From NCBI GenBank assembly GCA_947359465.1, contig OX375872.1:83074931-83138930 (forward strand): DNA of 64,000 nt, given 5' to 3'. A model generated the notes under the pieces. The model was not told the origin of the DNA, did no database searches, and was given only the letters and a program-made list of their open reading frames with translations. Every line of letters begins with the position of its first letter. The first letter of the stretch is position 1. The position numbers were made by a program, and so were the translations under genes. Source of the stretch: Metellina segmentata (taxonomy: Eukaryota > Arthropoda > Arachnida > Araneae > Tetragnathidae). Shown here piece by piece: positions 1-10,799 of the stretch.

Positions 1-535
1 CTTTCAAAAATGTTAATTCCTCAACCAATGTTACAGCATCAATATCGCAATTTCCATTGAACTAAGAATTGAAGTTCACCTTTCTTTGCATGATTTTTTC
101 TTTATTGGTGAAATAAATCAAGGTGATATAATTCTTGTTCAAAATTAAATTAAAAATGGTTAAAAAAAATCTTAGTATATATTTATAGTATAAATTTAGC
201 AAAAAACAATAATTAAACGCAAACTTTTGCAGAAATTGCTCTAAAAATAACAGAAACACATGTTACAAACCTTTCTTCCACTCATTTTCACTTTTTTAGC
301 AATAGAAACTCAAATATAATAAAACAAAATTAAAAACGAAATCATACGTTTATTGCAACTACAACAAACAGCGGAATGACAACTTCAAGCTCGTTTTACT
401 GATAGTGACATTTGCTTATTTTTGACAGCTATGTTTTTTTTTATGCAATGGACATTAAAAAGGTATCCAGACACGATCAACTTAAAGTGAACTTGTCCTT
501 TTATATAATTTTTGGGCATTCAATGTTATGATGGA
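1..535. other. No gene seen
   Basis: AT-rich sequence with no open frame that looks like protein and no repeat I recognise. It sits beyond the C-terminal end of the minus-strand hAT-like pseudogene that begins near 540, so part may be that element's 3' flank. Confidence 0.5.
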
Positions 536-1509
536 AATTTCCACCATTATGCAAAGAAGGGTTAAGTCACACTGCAACACTTTTTTTCGAGATATCTTAT
601 GTCCATATTTTTTGGAGCAATCAAATTTCTTAAGAATCCCAAACGACTTTCGTGTTTTTTTCTTCAAATCTATCTCTAATTTCAACTGTTATTTCATTGA
701 TAAGAGTTGTAAAAAGGTTAATTCTAAAAAGGTCTTATGCAGTAAGTGGCCAATCTCGAGCTTCATAGTCAAAATGTTTTTTCTTAAGTGAAACACGTTT
801 CCCTTTAAAATGAGAGGGAATATCATATTGACTTTTCTTAATAAACTTAAATGGTGCCTCGAGATCGTTACATCAAATACCGTTTCACGGTATTCTTCAA
901 TACATTTGCAGAAGGTATTCAAGTAATTAACAGAAGCAGTTATGTGATTATGTGAAGATTGCCAAACTTTAACTAATTATGATAATACGAAGTAGTAGTT
1001 CATAGAATACATGCAAAGAAACAATGAATTCGTGAGTTAAAATTTCATTCAAAGCAGACTGCAGAAAGCAGACTACCTGAATCTGTCGAAGCAGCTTGTA
1101 AATTCTCGATAAATCAATTAATTCATCAAATTGAATTAATATCGCTTTTACAGCTTCAATTCGGCTTGCCCATTTGGCGTCGGATAAAGTTGTTTGACGT
1201 TAACATTAATTTGCTTGCGATATCTCATCGTTTTGATAACACAGAAAATATAGTGCATAATTTTTGAATAAATTCAAAAAAGCTTTTCACTATTGTTGAA
1301 GAACTAGCAGCATAAACAAGTAATGAATTCCTACTGTGATAGCCTCAAGGTGTGCTAAAAAAGCTCTTGGATTAATAGTTGGAATTCGAGTTTTTACACA
1401 TTAGTAGCAACGCAACAATTCATATCATGTTCACCCTATTGTCGTAAACCTGACACCTACAATTCTGAACGTCTAGGGGGGGGGGGTCGAAGCTCATTCG
1501 ATGGTTCTA

Positions 1510-2919
1510 CACTGCTGGCCACCCAAATTGAAACCCCAAGAAAGACAAGAGATATCACAACAAAATTTATTTTGTAGATAACATGTTGACCAAGTATCAA
1601 ATGATTAAATTTATAGACTTCTGTGAAGTGTGGTTCCTGCCAAAATCAGTAGCCACAGTAGCCACCATTGTTGGAGATCGACGCTGCCACACGCCTCGGC
1701 ATTGATTCAAAGAGACTTTGGATGTGTTCTTGGGGTACAGCAGACCAAGCAGCTTCCACACGTTGCCAAAGTTGATCTGGTGTGGCAGCTGGGGATGTAA
1801 TCTGGGTCAATCGTTGAGCAACCATGGACCACAAGTTTTCTATCGGCGAAAGATCCGGAGAGCGAGCTGGCCAGTGAAACAATTCAATCTGGCGATTGAC
1901 GAAGAACCCTTGGACAATGCGTGCCACGTGTGGTCGCGCATTATCCTGTTGAAATATGTCTGTGGGCAAGCCCTGAAGGTAAGGAAGGACAACTGGCTCC
2001 AACACCTCGGAGATGTAGCGCTGGCTGTTTAACGTACTGGCAATGCGTACTAGAGGAGTGCGAGAGTGATATCCAATATCGCCCTATACGATAATACCCG
2101 GTGCAGGACCAGTGTGGCGGTGCATAACGCAGCTGTTCAGCATCCTCTCTCCACGGTGTCTCCAAAGTCGAATCCGACCATCCTGGTGTTGCAGACAGAA
2201 GCGTAAATCATTAGTAAATACAATTTCATTCCATTCTGCCGTCCACATCCTTCTTTCATCGCACCATTGGCGGCGGAGAAGTCTGTGATTCTGCGTCTAG
2301 GGTAGACAAAGCAATGGACGTCTTGCGGACTGATCACTCTGCTGTAAACGGCGTCGAATGGTACGCGCAGGCACTGGATGATGCGTTACAAACTGAATGT
2401 GCTGTGCTATGGTTCGTGATGTGGCTGAGCTATCCGTCACTGCCATACGCACAATATGCCTGTCATCACGTGAAGTGATGCACTGAGGTGGATGCGATCG
2501 AACACATCGGTCCGTCGTACCCTCCTGCATCCAACGATCACATATCCGCATTACAGTTGTTTGGTTTCGTCCAACACGACTACCGATTTCCTGAAAGATA
2601 ATCCACAATCTCGGTAGGCCACTATCCTTCCTCTGTCGAACTCGGATACTTGATCAAAAGATGATCGCTGTTTTCTACGAGGCATAATTGATCGTTTTTT
2701 TGAAAAAAACCACAAGAAAAACACAATTGCCGTACTTGAAATCGTCGAAATCTCCAAGCCTTAAATAGCGCTTTGAAGTGGCGCCACAGGCGCGCTTGAT
2801 GTGCGTCTGCGCTGAACTTCTAAATCATTTGCATATCTCACCTCCGCTAATGAATGTTGTAAATTTCATATTATTTGCATGCTTCCTTCAGGGTGTTGCA
2901 TTTACGGTGACCAGCAGTG
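1510..2919 (-). mobile_element. Complete Tc1-like DNA transposon with TA duplications
   Basis: The ends are inverted repeats. The left end reads CACTGCTGGCCACC and the right end, reverse complemented, reads CACTGCTGGTCACC. The element is flanked on both sides by TA (1508-1509 and 2920-2921), the standard Tc1/mariner target duplication. It is 1410 bp and holds one decayed transposase on the minus strand. It lies inside an older minus-strand hAT-like pseudogene, so it is the younger of the two. Beyond about 14 bp the ends diverge. Confidence 0.88.
1646..2685 (-). pseudogene. Tc1 family transposase, frameshifted
   Basis: This is a DD34E cut-and-paste transposase of the element at 1510-2919. The likely start is the ATG at 2685-2683, beginning MPRRKQRSSFDQ, and the stop is the TGA at 1648-1646. 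From the N-terminus I see a paired-like helix-turn-helix region (FDRGRIVAYRDCGLSFR, then IGSRVGRNQTTVMRICDRW in another frame), a second DNA-binding block ending in ARTIRRRLQQS, then the catalytic half with FQQDNARPHVAR (second Asp) and SPDLSPIENLW (final Glu). The C-terminus ends ISNNGGYCGY. At least three frame changes are needed between about 2600 and 2000, so it cannot make a full protein. Very similar proteins are abundant in orb-weaver spiders, which is one reason I place the window in an arachnid. Confidence 0.85.
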
Positions 2920-3589
2920 TACTATTAGTTTCAGCTAAATGCTGTTCTGTACTTTGACGTACTGGAATGAAAGCTATAGTAGTGTGCCAAGCTATAGTAA
3001 AATCATCGTCATTGCTCCATTCGACCAGCATCACGGGTAGTCCACCATGATATCATAATATTTGGCTACCTTAATTTTTTCCACTACTTGCTCAACTACG
3101 CATTTTCCCATTAATGTGATCAGTTTGATTAAATTTTGTGGCTAAAGTAGTGGCTTTAATTTCCTTTTCATTGATGCGACCCAAACGTTCGCGCAATATT
3201 AAGACATACTTTGATATTATTTTAAATACATCATAGAAGTTACCTGAATTTCGTGTTACACTCAACATCCAAAGATTCTCTGTGATCTCCAAACACCATG
3301 TTATGGTTCGCTAAGAAATTGCTAATGTCTAAAAATCTTTCGAACAAGGTCGCAAGTTTCATGTCGCATTTTTAACCTTTTAGTCAATATTCTGTACGTA
3401 CATTTCTAAAGAAAAGTGTTTAAGAGTAGGCCTTGCAAAAAATCAGGAAAGTTTAATATATTTCATAATATAGAACGGGCTTCGCAAATTATTATTGTTT
3501 GATTTTCTGCATGGCCCCTTTTCCAACTCAAAGCGCGAGGCCGTCAGCGGTCGCTTACGTGGCTTCCGCTTTCTGCCGCTACTGTCTGT

Positions 3590-4271
3590 CTGGGTGAAGA
3601 CGACAATCGAATCCGTGTGTGGAGGCAACGTGGTCAGCGCCAAGATTAATGGTTTGTTGTACAGCGTCACACGTTCAGAAGACCTGGTGTCATGGTGTGA
3701 GGTGCAATTGCGTATGATGCTAAATCACCTTTGGTATTCGTTACGGGCTCTTTGACAAGCCAGCGTTACGTACAAGAAATTTTACAGCCAGTTACGTTCC
3801 CATTTCTGAACTCCCAGGTTCACCCGCTTTTTCAGCAAGACAATGCTCCATCCCATATTACAGCTTGTCTACGACACAACGATATCTTATCATGGACGGC
3901 ATACTCACCGGACCTGTCCCCGATCTAGAATGTATGGGATGCCATTGGACGACATGTCACCACTCCTTTCGTACCACGTGATCTGCTGGAACTATGTGAC
4001 AGGGTTCAAGCAGCATGGGATGACTGTCGTAGGACTTCATAAAGAACCTGTATGACTCACTAACAAGGCGCTTGGCATACAGCATTAGGAATAATGGCGG
4101 TCATACGCCATAGTGAATGATACTACTTTTTTGAATTTTCTTAAAAGTTTGCATATTTTAGTCTCAAATTTTAATCATTTACTCATTTATAAGCACACTT
4201 TACCAACCTTGTAAATTTCATTGCATTCTGACAATTTCTTCTAGATGCAATTTTTTTTGTCTTGGAGTGTA
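3590..4271 (+). pseudogene. Second Tc1-like transposase remnant
   Basis: The plus strand carries the C-terminal two thirds of a DD34E transposase in changing frames. A block like DDNRIRVWRQRGQR lies near 3600, then FVTGSLTSQRYVQEILQPV, FQQDNAPSHITA with the second catalytic Asp near 3840, SPDLSPI with a stop in place of the following Glu codon near 3925, and NVWDAIGRHV beyond it. The sequence ends with a 3' tail to about 4271, where TGTCTTGGAGTGTA could be the right terminal repeat. No left end is visible and the N-terminal DNA-binding half is missing. It is a different Tc1 lineage from the one at 1510-2919 and is not functional. Confidence 0.75.
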
Positions 4272-5284
4272 GATTAATCTCAAACTTAAATAAGACAGCA
4301 TATTTAATACAATGTATCTTTTACAGTGTATCATATTGTAAGCAGTGTATAGCTGTGGATCTTGATTTCTAGTATATATACGAGGAATAAAAAAAATCGA
4401 TATTTTTATTGCTTCAAAATTTTTTCCAGCTCTTTTGCTATAAAACCATCATACCAAGATCTTGCAAACATTCAGATTATTTTCTAGTTGCAAGGGTTTT
4501 TTGTTAGGCACTGTCAATGCGTACAAACGTGTTTTCAAAACTCAATTTCTGAAGAACTATGTTATTGCAATATGATGCTTAATTCAAACGGTGATAACTC
4601 ATCATTGACTTGATCTATTATAAATATTTGTGTGTGTGTGTATCATTATAATCAATATAGTACAGTGAATGCTTTGACCTTCAACCAGAGTTATTATTTA
4701 AGAAAAGAAGTTTTAAACTTTAAAATTCCTGAAATAAAATCTTGATGTTTTTTATGCTATAGCAATTTGATTGTAATATAAAAACATGAAGAATAATGTT
4801 AGGAATATAATTTGCAACATAAATTATCTTTTTGAACAAATTAGAATGTGATATATCACTATTCCAAAAACATGCTAATAAGTTAATTATATGTAAATTA
4901 GATGATTAATTAATAACTTAATCTTATTTATTTCACACTGAAATGATTTTAAGCATAAACCTATTGTAAAAGAATAGATTTCTAAAGTAAAAATTTAAAA
5001 AATCATTTAGTGTATAGGTACACCTTAAACAAATAAAATATTTTTAGTTCCTATCTCTCTGGCTAGCTTTTTTATTAAGATTTTCTTTTCCCATTAATCT
5101 TATTCAACTAATGGAATTTGTTCAAGATGCTTTATTTTTTCATAAAACTTTTAGCCATATTTGTATAGATTGTTTCTTATTGTCTTTCTGTTCTCATTGC
5201 TTAATACAGTCATTAGAACCAACAGTATAGTGTGATTTCTCCTTACATTGCTTTTTAAGTTATTTTTGTATAAATGTTCTTCAG
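4272..5284. other. No gene seen; inferred SLC18 intron
   Basis: AT-rich, with a short (TG)n near 4630. It ends in a splice acceptor (TGTTCTTCAG, 5275-5284) in front of the SLC18 exon. I found no earlier exon of that gene in the first 5.3 kb, so this is inferred to be intron. Confidence 0.5.
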
Positions 5285-5404
5285 GTATAGTCGATGCCTC
5301 TCTGATGCCTTTGCTTGCTTACCTGGTGGATTCAAGATACGTCGCTCTATATGGAAGTGTATATGCAATTGCCCAGGGTGCAGTGTGTTTGGCGTATGCT
5401 ATTG
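5285..5404 (+). CDS. SLC18 vesicular transporter, penultimate recognised exon (TM10-TM11)
   Basis: This 120-bp exon lies between a CAG acceptor and a GTAATT donor. It starts in phase 1 and ends with one base of a Gly codon. It encodes [18 protein letters not shown], then [20 protein letters not shown]. This aligns without gaps to the TM10-TM11 region of vertebrate VMATs (VDSSMMPIMGYLVD, then [19 protein letters not shown]). SLC18 proteins exchange lumenal protons for cytosolic monoamines or acetylcholine at synaptic and secretory vesicles. The TM10 Asp (VD) is kept. The TM11 acidic residue, Asp in VMAT and VAChT, is Gln here (AIAQG). The call to SLC18 is firm. Whether it is a true VMAT, a VAChT, or a paralogue such as a portabella-like protein cannot be settled from this part. 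Upstream exons must lie left of the window. Confidence 0.88.
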
Positions 5405-5849
5405 GTAATTAAAATAATTTAAAATAGTGGAATGAAAAGTATTATATACCGTGTTTATTTGAATAATCTGTACAGTTCATTCAGATGTCTGTATGGTAAA
5501 TAGAAGCGGATATATATCCATTTGGATAGGTCTTGACAGCCGTTTATTAATTCGTTTTCAAATCTTCCAATGCATTTATCTATGATTTTGAACAAAATTT
5601 TTGCAAAGGAAACGCAATAACTAAAAACGTACTACGTATTTTTTAATGAAATTTGGGTGTAATAATTTTTATATTTATTTTCGAAGGTTGAACTAGGATC
5701 TAACAATTATATTATGCATGAAAACGTTTTTGAAATTTCAGTGTTGTAAAGCAAGGAAAAAATTCAAAAATTCAAAAATTCATGTTTTGTTCTACACTAT
5801 TCCCAATATCCCCTGAATGGAACGGAATTTTGCATACATTTTACGGTAT

Positions 5850-6508
5850 AGCTGCAGTCTACGTTTATAGCGGTGGCAACGTCCTTGGCGATTTTTTTTG
5901 GTGCATTTCTTAGTCGCCAAGGAAAGAATTATTTCAAAAATCTTTTTATTTCACAATTATTTTTCTTTTTACAACGAAAAAGGAAATATTCAAAACACAT
6001 TTGAGAACGTTTTAAAAAAAAATATTTTTTTTAAAACTTTCACAAAAAGTAATAAGCTTAAACTGAAATTTTTTTTACAAAAGAAATTAATTAGTTTCAA
6101 CAGAATGCTAGAAATAATACAACTTGATACGTCGGAACTGTACCTTGAAAAAAATTATAACAAAAGAAAATTCCACAACTGACGAAAAACCATTAAATGA
6201 ACCAATGCAATCAAGCAAAAAAATTTTAAAGGACCTATACCAATCAAAGTATATTTTAAAATTAAAATAACCAATGGAATCAAAGAAAAAATTTCAAATG
6301 AACCAATCAAATCAAACGACTTTAACGGATTTTGAAAGAACTTTCTAGAAGAATTAAAATGAAAATTTAAACTTTCCGTTTGCCGGAGGCTGTCTATACA
6401 ACCGAAATAACCGTAAATACAGATGGGTTGCCTTAAACTACCATAACTCGCTACTGGAAGAACGCCAATTAAATTGCCAAGGCCGTTGTATAAACGTAGA
6501 CTGCAGCT
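5850..6508. mobile_element. Foldback/MITE-like element with inverted ends
   Basis: The 20 bp AGCTGCAGTCTACGTTTATA at 5850-5869 recur as an exact inverted copy at 6489-6508. Similarity continues inward for roughly 25 more bases (CCTTGGC on the left, GCCAAGG on the right). The interior is about 620 bp, AT-rich, with many copies of ACCAATCAA/ACCAATG-like motifs near 6180-6320 and no transposase. I could not define a clean target duplication. The superfamily is unknown. Confidence 0.7.
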
Positions 6509-6765
6509 GTACACATTTTTCTGCAGGCCTTAATTTATATATTTTGGACACTTTAAGCAAACCTTTATGCAAATGTGATCATAAGTTTTTCAGTTCTAAT
6601 GTTTTTCGTTAACGTAATTTATTTTCTTAAATTATCCAATTTTTGCATAAATTATGATAATTCTTAGAGATTTTTTTTACAATGCGTTTTTTCAGTTTTT
6701 TTACCTTAAAAAAAGAAAAAAAAGTAGAATTTTTGAGCATTAAAGAAAAGGACTCCGAACGAGTC

Positions 6766-7066
6766 GGGCCGTGATAGCCCAGTTGGAAGAGTAACGGATT
6801 TGCAACCGGAGTGTTGCGAGTTCAAATCCAACCAAAGACGGGATAGAGCACATTAAATCTGTCTTAACCTCAAATATCCTCAATTTGGTGTGGTATAGAA
6901 GTTTGGAGAAAGGGGTGTCAGCTCAGGTGAGGCCTTGTCATCTGACCGTTGATCAAAATTATGTGATGTTTCCTCGGATGTTTCCCTTTGGGGATTGATT
7001 CCGGATAGTAACCAATAGCCCATTATGTTGCTCCAGTGCGACGCTAATTAAATACCTAACTACCGA
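6766..7066 (+). mobile_element. tRNA-derived SINE, head type A
   Basis: The 5' part resembles a tRNA with a box A-like GATAGCCCAGTTGG and a box B-like GAGTTCAAATCC, which would serve as an internal RNA polymerase III promoter. A non-tRNA body follows with CACATTAAATCTGTC, the stretch GTGTCAGCTCAGGTG, and CATCTGACCG. The 3' end is GACGCTAATTAAATACC plus a TAACTACC tail. The body recurs many times in the window, which distinguishes it from a functional tRNA gene. Its tail was the landing site of the next SINE. Confidence 0.85.
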
Positions 7067-7071
7067 ATGTA

Positions 7072-7408
7072 ATGGTAATGGTAATGGTAATTTTAGTTAA
7101 CGTCGTACTAGAGCAACACAACGGGCTATTGACGACGTTCCGGGATCAGTCCCTTGAGGGAAAGATCCGAGGACAACACCTCGTAATTTTGAACCACGGT
7201 CAGATGACGAAGCAACACCTGAGCTGGCACCCCACTCTCCAAACTTCCACGCCAACCCAACTTGAGGACTTTCGGCCACGACAGATTTAAGGTGCACCAG
7301 CCGCCTCTACACCATACGCTTACAAACATCCATGCCCGTACCCGGATTCGAACCAGGAACCTTCCGATCTAGAGGCTAACACCTTAACCACTATACCGGT
7401 TGGTCGGC
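7072..7408 (-). mobile_element. tRNA-derived SINE, head type B, with 13-bp duplication
   Basis: On the minus strand the 5' head reads like a different tRNA: TATAGTGGTTAAGGTG as box A and GGTTCGAATCC as box B. It is joined to the same body as the type A SINEs (CTTAAATCTGTC, GTGCCAGCTCAGGTG, CATCTGACCGTGG) and ends in a TACCAT repeat tail. The exact 13-bp duplication ACTACCGAATGTA flanks it at 7059-7071 and 7409-7421. It inserted into the tail of the type A copy at 6766-7066. Confidence 0.9.
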
Positions 7409-8204
7409 ACTACCGAATGTAGTTAGATACCTTAAATGTAACGTGTTTTGAAATATAGTTTATTAAGAAATAATCACTTAGCATGTAGAATAGCTATCCT
7501 AAAACCTCACATATATAATCATATTCATCACAAATAATATTCTTTTTACCTAATCTTTCAGAAATGTTATTTAAATTTATGTGAATAGACAAATTGTGCT
7601 CTGTCTCAAATTTTACTTAAGCACATATACATATAGATTTTTAAGATATTGATTGAATTATTAACATAGAAAGGCATTTAATGTAGGTTAAAAGAAGTGT
7701 AAGTGTTTTTTTTTTGACTGGATGTTTGGGTTTTATGGTACAAGACCCAAAAATGGACAAATTACTCTAAACACCAATTAAAATAATAAAACCAATGTAA
7801 GCATAAAGACATTGACAAAAATATAGAGGGTAATAAGACTCCACTGCAAGAATTTCATAGAATAATAGATATTGAAAGAAAAAACAGCTTAGGAAACATG
7901 ATGTCGTAAAAAGTTAAAACATGCTTACTTAGAATAAACTCAGATGAAAGCATAATTTTAACGAATTGATGATGGTTTTTAATATATTGGCCAGCAACAT
8001 GATATAGATATAAATGGATGAGAATGATGTATACAAGCAATGAGAGAGTATGGCATGAATGGGGATAAAAAATACATATACAATTTAAAAATAGAATACT
8101 ATACAAGAAGTTAAAGATATTTGGATGGGGTTTCTCACCAATTAACTCCCACAAAGTTAACAGAGCTACTAAAAGAGTGATGCGGATGATGGTTAAATAC
8201 GGGT

Positions 8205-8520
8205 AGTAAGTAGGTAGTTAATGTTGCATTGGATAAACACAATGGGCTATTGGTGACAGTACGGGATCAATCCTGCAGGGAAAGATTTGAGGACAACACC
8301 TTGTATTTGTGATCCAGTCAGTTGACGAAGTCAACACCTGAGCTAGCACCCCATTCTCTAAACTTCCACACCACATCAACGTGAGAATATTTGAAGCCAC
8401 GACAAATTTAACAAGCACCAGAATCAGCGTTTACGAAGGTGTTTGGTTGAATCGAGTTTAGAACTCGTAACCATCAGGTTGCTAATCCGTTATTATTTCA
8501 ACTACGTTAATTCGGCCCGG
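8205..8520 (-). mobile_element. SINE, diverged full-length copy
   Basis: Same body as the other SINEs, read on the minus strand, with a degraded type A head near 8440-8520 and a TACCTACT-like tail at 8205-8217. It is clearly more diverged than the copy at 7072-7408. Confidence 0.75.
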
Positions 8521-9011
8521 TTAAAAACGGGACAATCGGTTGAAATATTTTGAATGGTAGGAACTCCACACAGGGCACTCTCTCCTAAGAAAATATACAT
8601 ATGGGCATACCATGTGTGTTCAATGTGAGGAGGGTCAACATTCCATTGGAATATCGAGCAGAATGGGAGTTCATTGCGGTGTGATCTTAGAGAAACATTA
8701 ATTTATCTGCACTTGTGCTTATCGATTCCTTCATAGCTAATGAAAAAATGTTGTATTCAAAATCTTCTTCAAAGAACGAATAGCTGTTATAACTCTTTTT
8801 TGAATAAGTATAAAGTTTTAATAAATAATTTAAAATTATTGTAAAATAAATAGAGAGCCTTCATTTCTTTTCATTCACTTTTTCTAAATGTCCAGTTCTT
8901 TGAAACATCTGAAATACTTTTTTTAAAAGAGTAATGTAATATGAGAAGTACGTATATATATATGCTAATGTTCATCCCTGTAACTTATTTCCTGTGTGTA
9001 TTTTTTCATAG

Positions 9012-9172
9012 GTCCTCTCCTTGGTGGATACTTAGTGAAATTAATGGGATTTTCTTGGCTTATGAGATTGATTGGGATAATAAATATACTCTACTGTCCT
9101 CTCTGCTACTTTTTAAAAGATATTCCATCTACAAAGGAGGAGAATATGGTAAAGATGTATAAATATATTTGA
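9012..9172 (+). CDS. SLC18 vesicular transporter, last recognised exon (TM12 and C-tail)
   Basis: The exon follows TTTTCATAG and begins with GT, completing the Gly codon left by the exon at 5285-5404. It encodes GPLLGGYLVKLMGFSWLM, then RLIGIINILYCPLCYFLKD and IPSTKEENM. This matches the VMAT end (GFPWLM, IGIIDILFAPLCFFLR, KEEKM) without gaps, covering the TM11-TM12 loop, TM12 and the start of the cytosolic tail. Two endings are possible. Translation can run on through VKMYKYI to the TGA at 9170-9172. Alternatively the exon can stop at 9148, where ATG is followed by GTAAAG, a fair splice donor. No AATAAA is seen close downstream, which slightly favours splicing. No convincing tail exon was identified. 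Confidence 0.85.
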
Positions 9173-9224
9173 ACCATTTTTCAGAATTTTACCAGCGCAG
9201 CAAAACACAGTAAATACGTAAACA

Positions 9225-9306
9225 GTATAGAGGAAAATAATAGTATAGAGGCAAATAAGAGTATAGAGGCAAAAACAGTAGAGAGGCAAAAACAGTAGAG
9301 AGAGAA
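9225..9306. repeat. Minisatellite, AGTATAGAGGCAAA-like units
   Basis: About six imperfect copies of a 13-16 bp unit related to ACAGTAGAGAGGCAAAA. It lies just past the last SLC18 exon, in its possible 3' UTR or intron. Confidence 0.75.
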
Positions 9307-9309
9307 ACA

Positions 9310-10345
9310 ATTCATGTATTAGAAGTTAAATAATATTTATTTAGTTACTTTATTACATTTAATAACTATGCCATAACACATATAATACACACAAAACACA
9401 TAACCACACACAAACACGAAGCTATTTAAGGAAGGCGAGAGAAAATGAAATAACTATTATTGAAGTATAAAAGTAGAGAGGAGCAATGTTAACCTTTTTA
9501 TGTGCCCAGGATTTCACCATTTTTGTCGCTACTCTATAAAAATGCGCATTCCCATACTACTTTGTCGTAAGATGTTATACAACCAAACTTGGGGATAAGA
9601 TACGAAACCGACCAAACAAGTGAATCAGCCAAACAGAATAATCACGTGATTGCTAGTAGACATGTGGATCACACTTTTTCAAGTTCGTCTCAAGTTCTCG
9701 AATAGTACTCAATCTATTTATATTTCACGTCTATGAAGATAATCAGCTGAAGAAAATTTATGTGTTAGATAGGCTGAAAGTGTTAGCTACCACCACAAAA
9801 ATACACTTGAATGAATAATTTCGTAAACATTATAAGTTACATTTTGCAAGAAAATTAGATTAATGTTGCGTAGATTGCGCGAAAATAAAAAATAATCTTG
9901 AATGTAACATGAAAAAAAAAAGCCTTCAGTTTCATAATAATGCAAAGAAAGTTTTGAGTTGTTGACTTACGAGATGATCAAAAGGTATCAGACCTTATTT
10001 TTTTACCATTTTTCTGCAGCCCTGAGTAAGAATTTTGGCATATGCACCTTATTGCTCATGCACGATTTTTTTTCAGCTTTCTGTCATTCGATTCCAGGTA
10101 AAATGACAAGACATGCTGAAATGAAAGTATCATATGGAATGTGAGTCCTGGGTGTACGGTTTACCCTAAAATATTCGCCCATCTCTAGGGAAAACGTTAT
10201 GGTCTTCACTACCAAATAAGACACGGAAGTTAAGTTTTTTTGTTATAACGGTATTTTAAAATCAGGGCTTAATTCATTACAAATACCCTCAAAAAGGGAA
10301 AACAATGAAAATTTACTGATTGTTATTCATCGACTAGGAGAGGAT
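9310..10345. other. No gene seen
   Basis: AT-rich sequence. A few short open frames are present, but none resembles a protein family I know. Confidence 0.5.
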
Positions 10346-10350
10346 ATTAG

Positions 10351-10778
10351 ATGGCAGAAACCATATTTTACAGGGAGGTGATTGGAGAAGATTCCTCACT
10401 AAAGTTCTTCTACACACGCATTGCATCTCAGCTTGAATTATTTAGTAAAAACTGCTATACGCAGACTCAACGGCAGTCATTTTACTTCCCAGACCTATTG
10501 GAAGCGACTATTCTGTGCGACTTTGAACCAAAAATTATGTCGATGATTACACTAAAAGGGCAAGATTTTAGAGCATCCAAACAATCAAGATTAATGGAGA
10601 TAGCAAAAAGCGACGACATAAAATTCCTTTTAGTAGACTGGGAAAGTGTGTGAACTCGAAAGAAATTATTTTGAAGGGGAATAGGTTCTAACTCAATATG
10701 CAAAGTAGTTTTAGTTTTTCTGGCCAACAATAGGATATCATCGACATAGACTTTGATTAGACTTTGTACGTTATTCAT
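10351..10778. other. Overlapping unassigned open frames on both strands
   Basis: A 100-codon frame on the plus strand (10351-10653) overlaps a 98-codon frame on the minus strand (10778-10482). The minus frame contains KVYVDDILLLAR, which resembles the YVDD box of a reverse transcriptase, but the residues after it do not continue like a known clade. A decayed retroelement fragment is possible. Neither frame has flanking support, so I do not call a gene. Confidence 0.3.
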
Positions 10779-10799
10779 GCAAGATTAGCAGTTGAATTT

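Larger units (their letters stand above)
540..3390 (-). pseudogene. hAT-like (DUF4371/ZMYM type) transposase pseudogene
   Basis: Translating the minus strand in changing frames recovers several blocks in family order. Near 3390-3060 there is a block with LFERFLDISNFLANHN and HRESLD, matching the 'ETLFERFLDLLMFLSSQNLAFRGHRE' type start. Near 2990-3060 there is AKYYDIMVDYP. Near 1500-1150 there are QVYDNRVNM, SFFEFIQKLCTIFSVLSKRWD-like and related blocks. Near 930-540 there are KKHFDYEARD, DLFRINLF and RDRFEEKN, the pattern before the C-terminal dimerisation part. The family is DUF4371 hAT-derived transposases, often annotated ZMYM1-like. Every block is separated by stops and frameshifts, and a Tc1 element at 1510-2919 cuts the gene in two. 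Host domesticated ZMYM genes are related, but the decay argues for a dead transposon. Recognition is from memory and the exact limits are approximate. Confidence 0.65.
5405..9011 (+). other. SLC18 intron
   Basis: A 3.6-kb intron between two in-phase SLC18 exons, bounded by GTAATT and TTTTCATAG. It contains a foldback element (5850-6508) and three SINE copies (6766-7066, 7072-7408, 8205-8520). The stretch 7422-8200 is AT-rich with nothing recognisable. Confidence 0.8.

Noticed and set aside
6766..6840. Possible tRNA gene
   Set aside because: The box A and B motifs are real, but the acceptor stem does not close and the same sequence continues into a repeated body; it is a SINE head.
7330..7408. 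Second possible tRNA gene on the minus strand
   Set aside because: It is the head of a SINE with a target duplication, so it is a retrotransposed copy.
9113..9310. Minus-strand 65-codon hydrophobic frame
   Set aside because: It is produced by the minisatellite at 9225-9306 and overlaps the SLC18 exon antisense.
10482..10778. Reverse transcriptase with YVDD box
   Set aside because: Only the single motif fits; nothing before or after it matches a polymerase, so one match may be chance.
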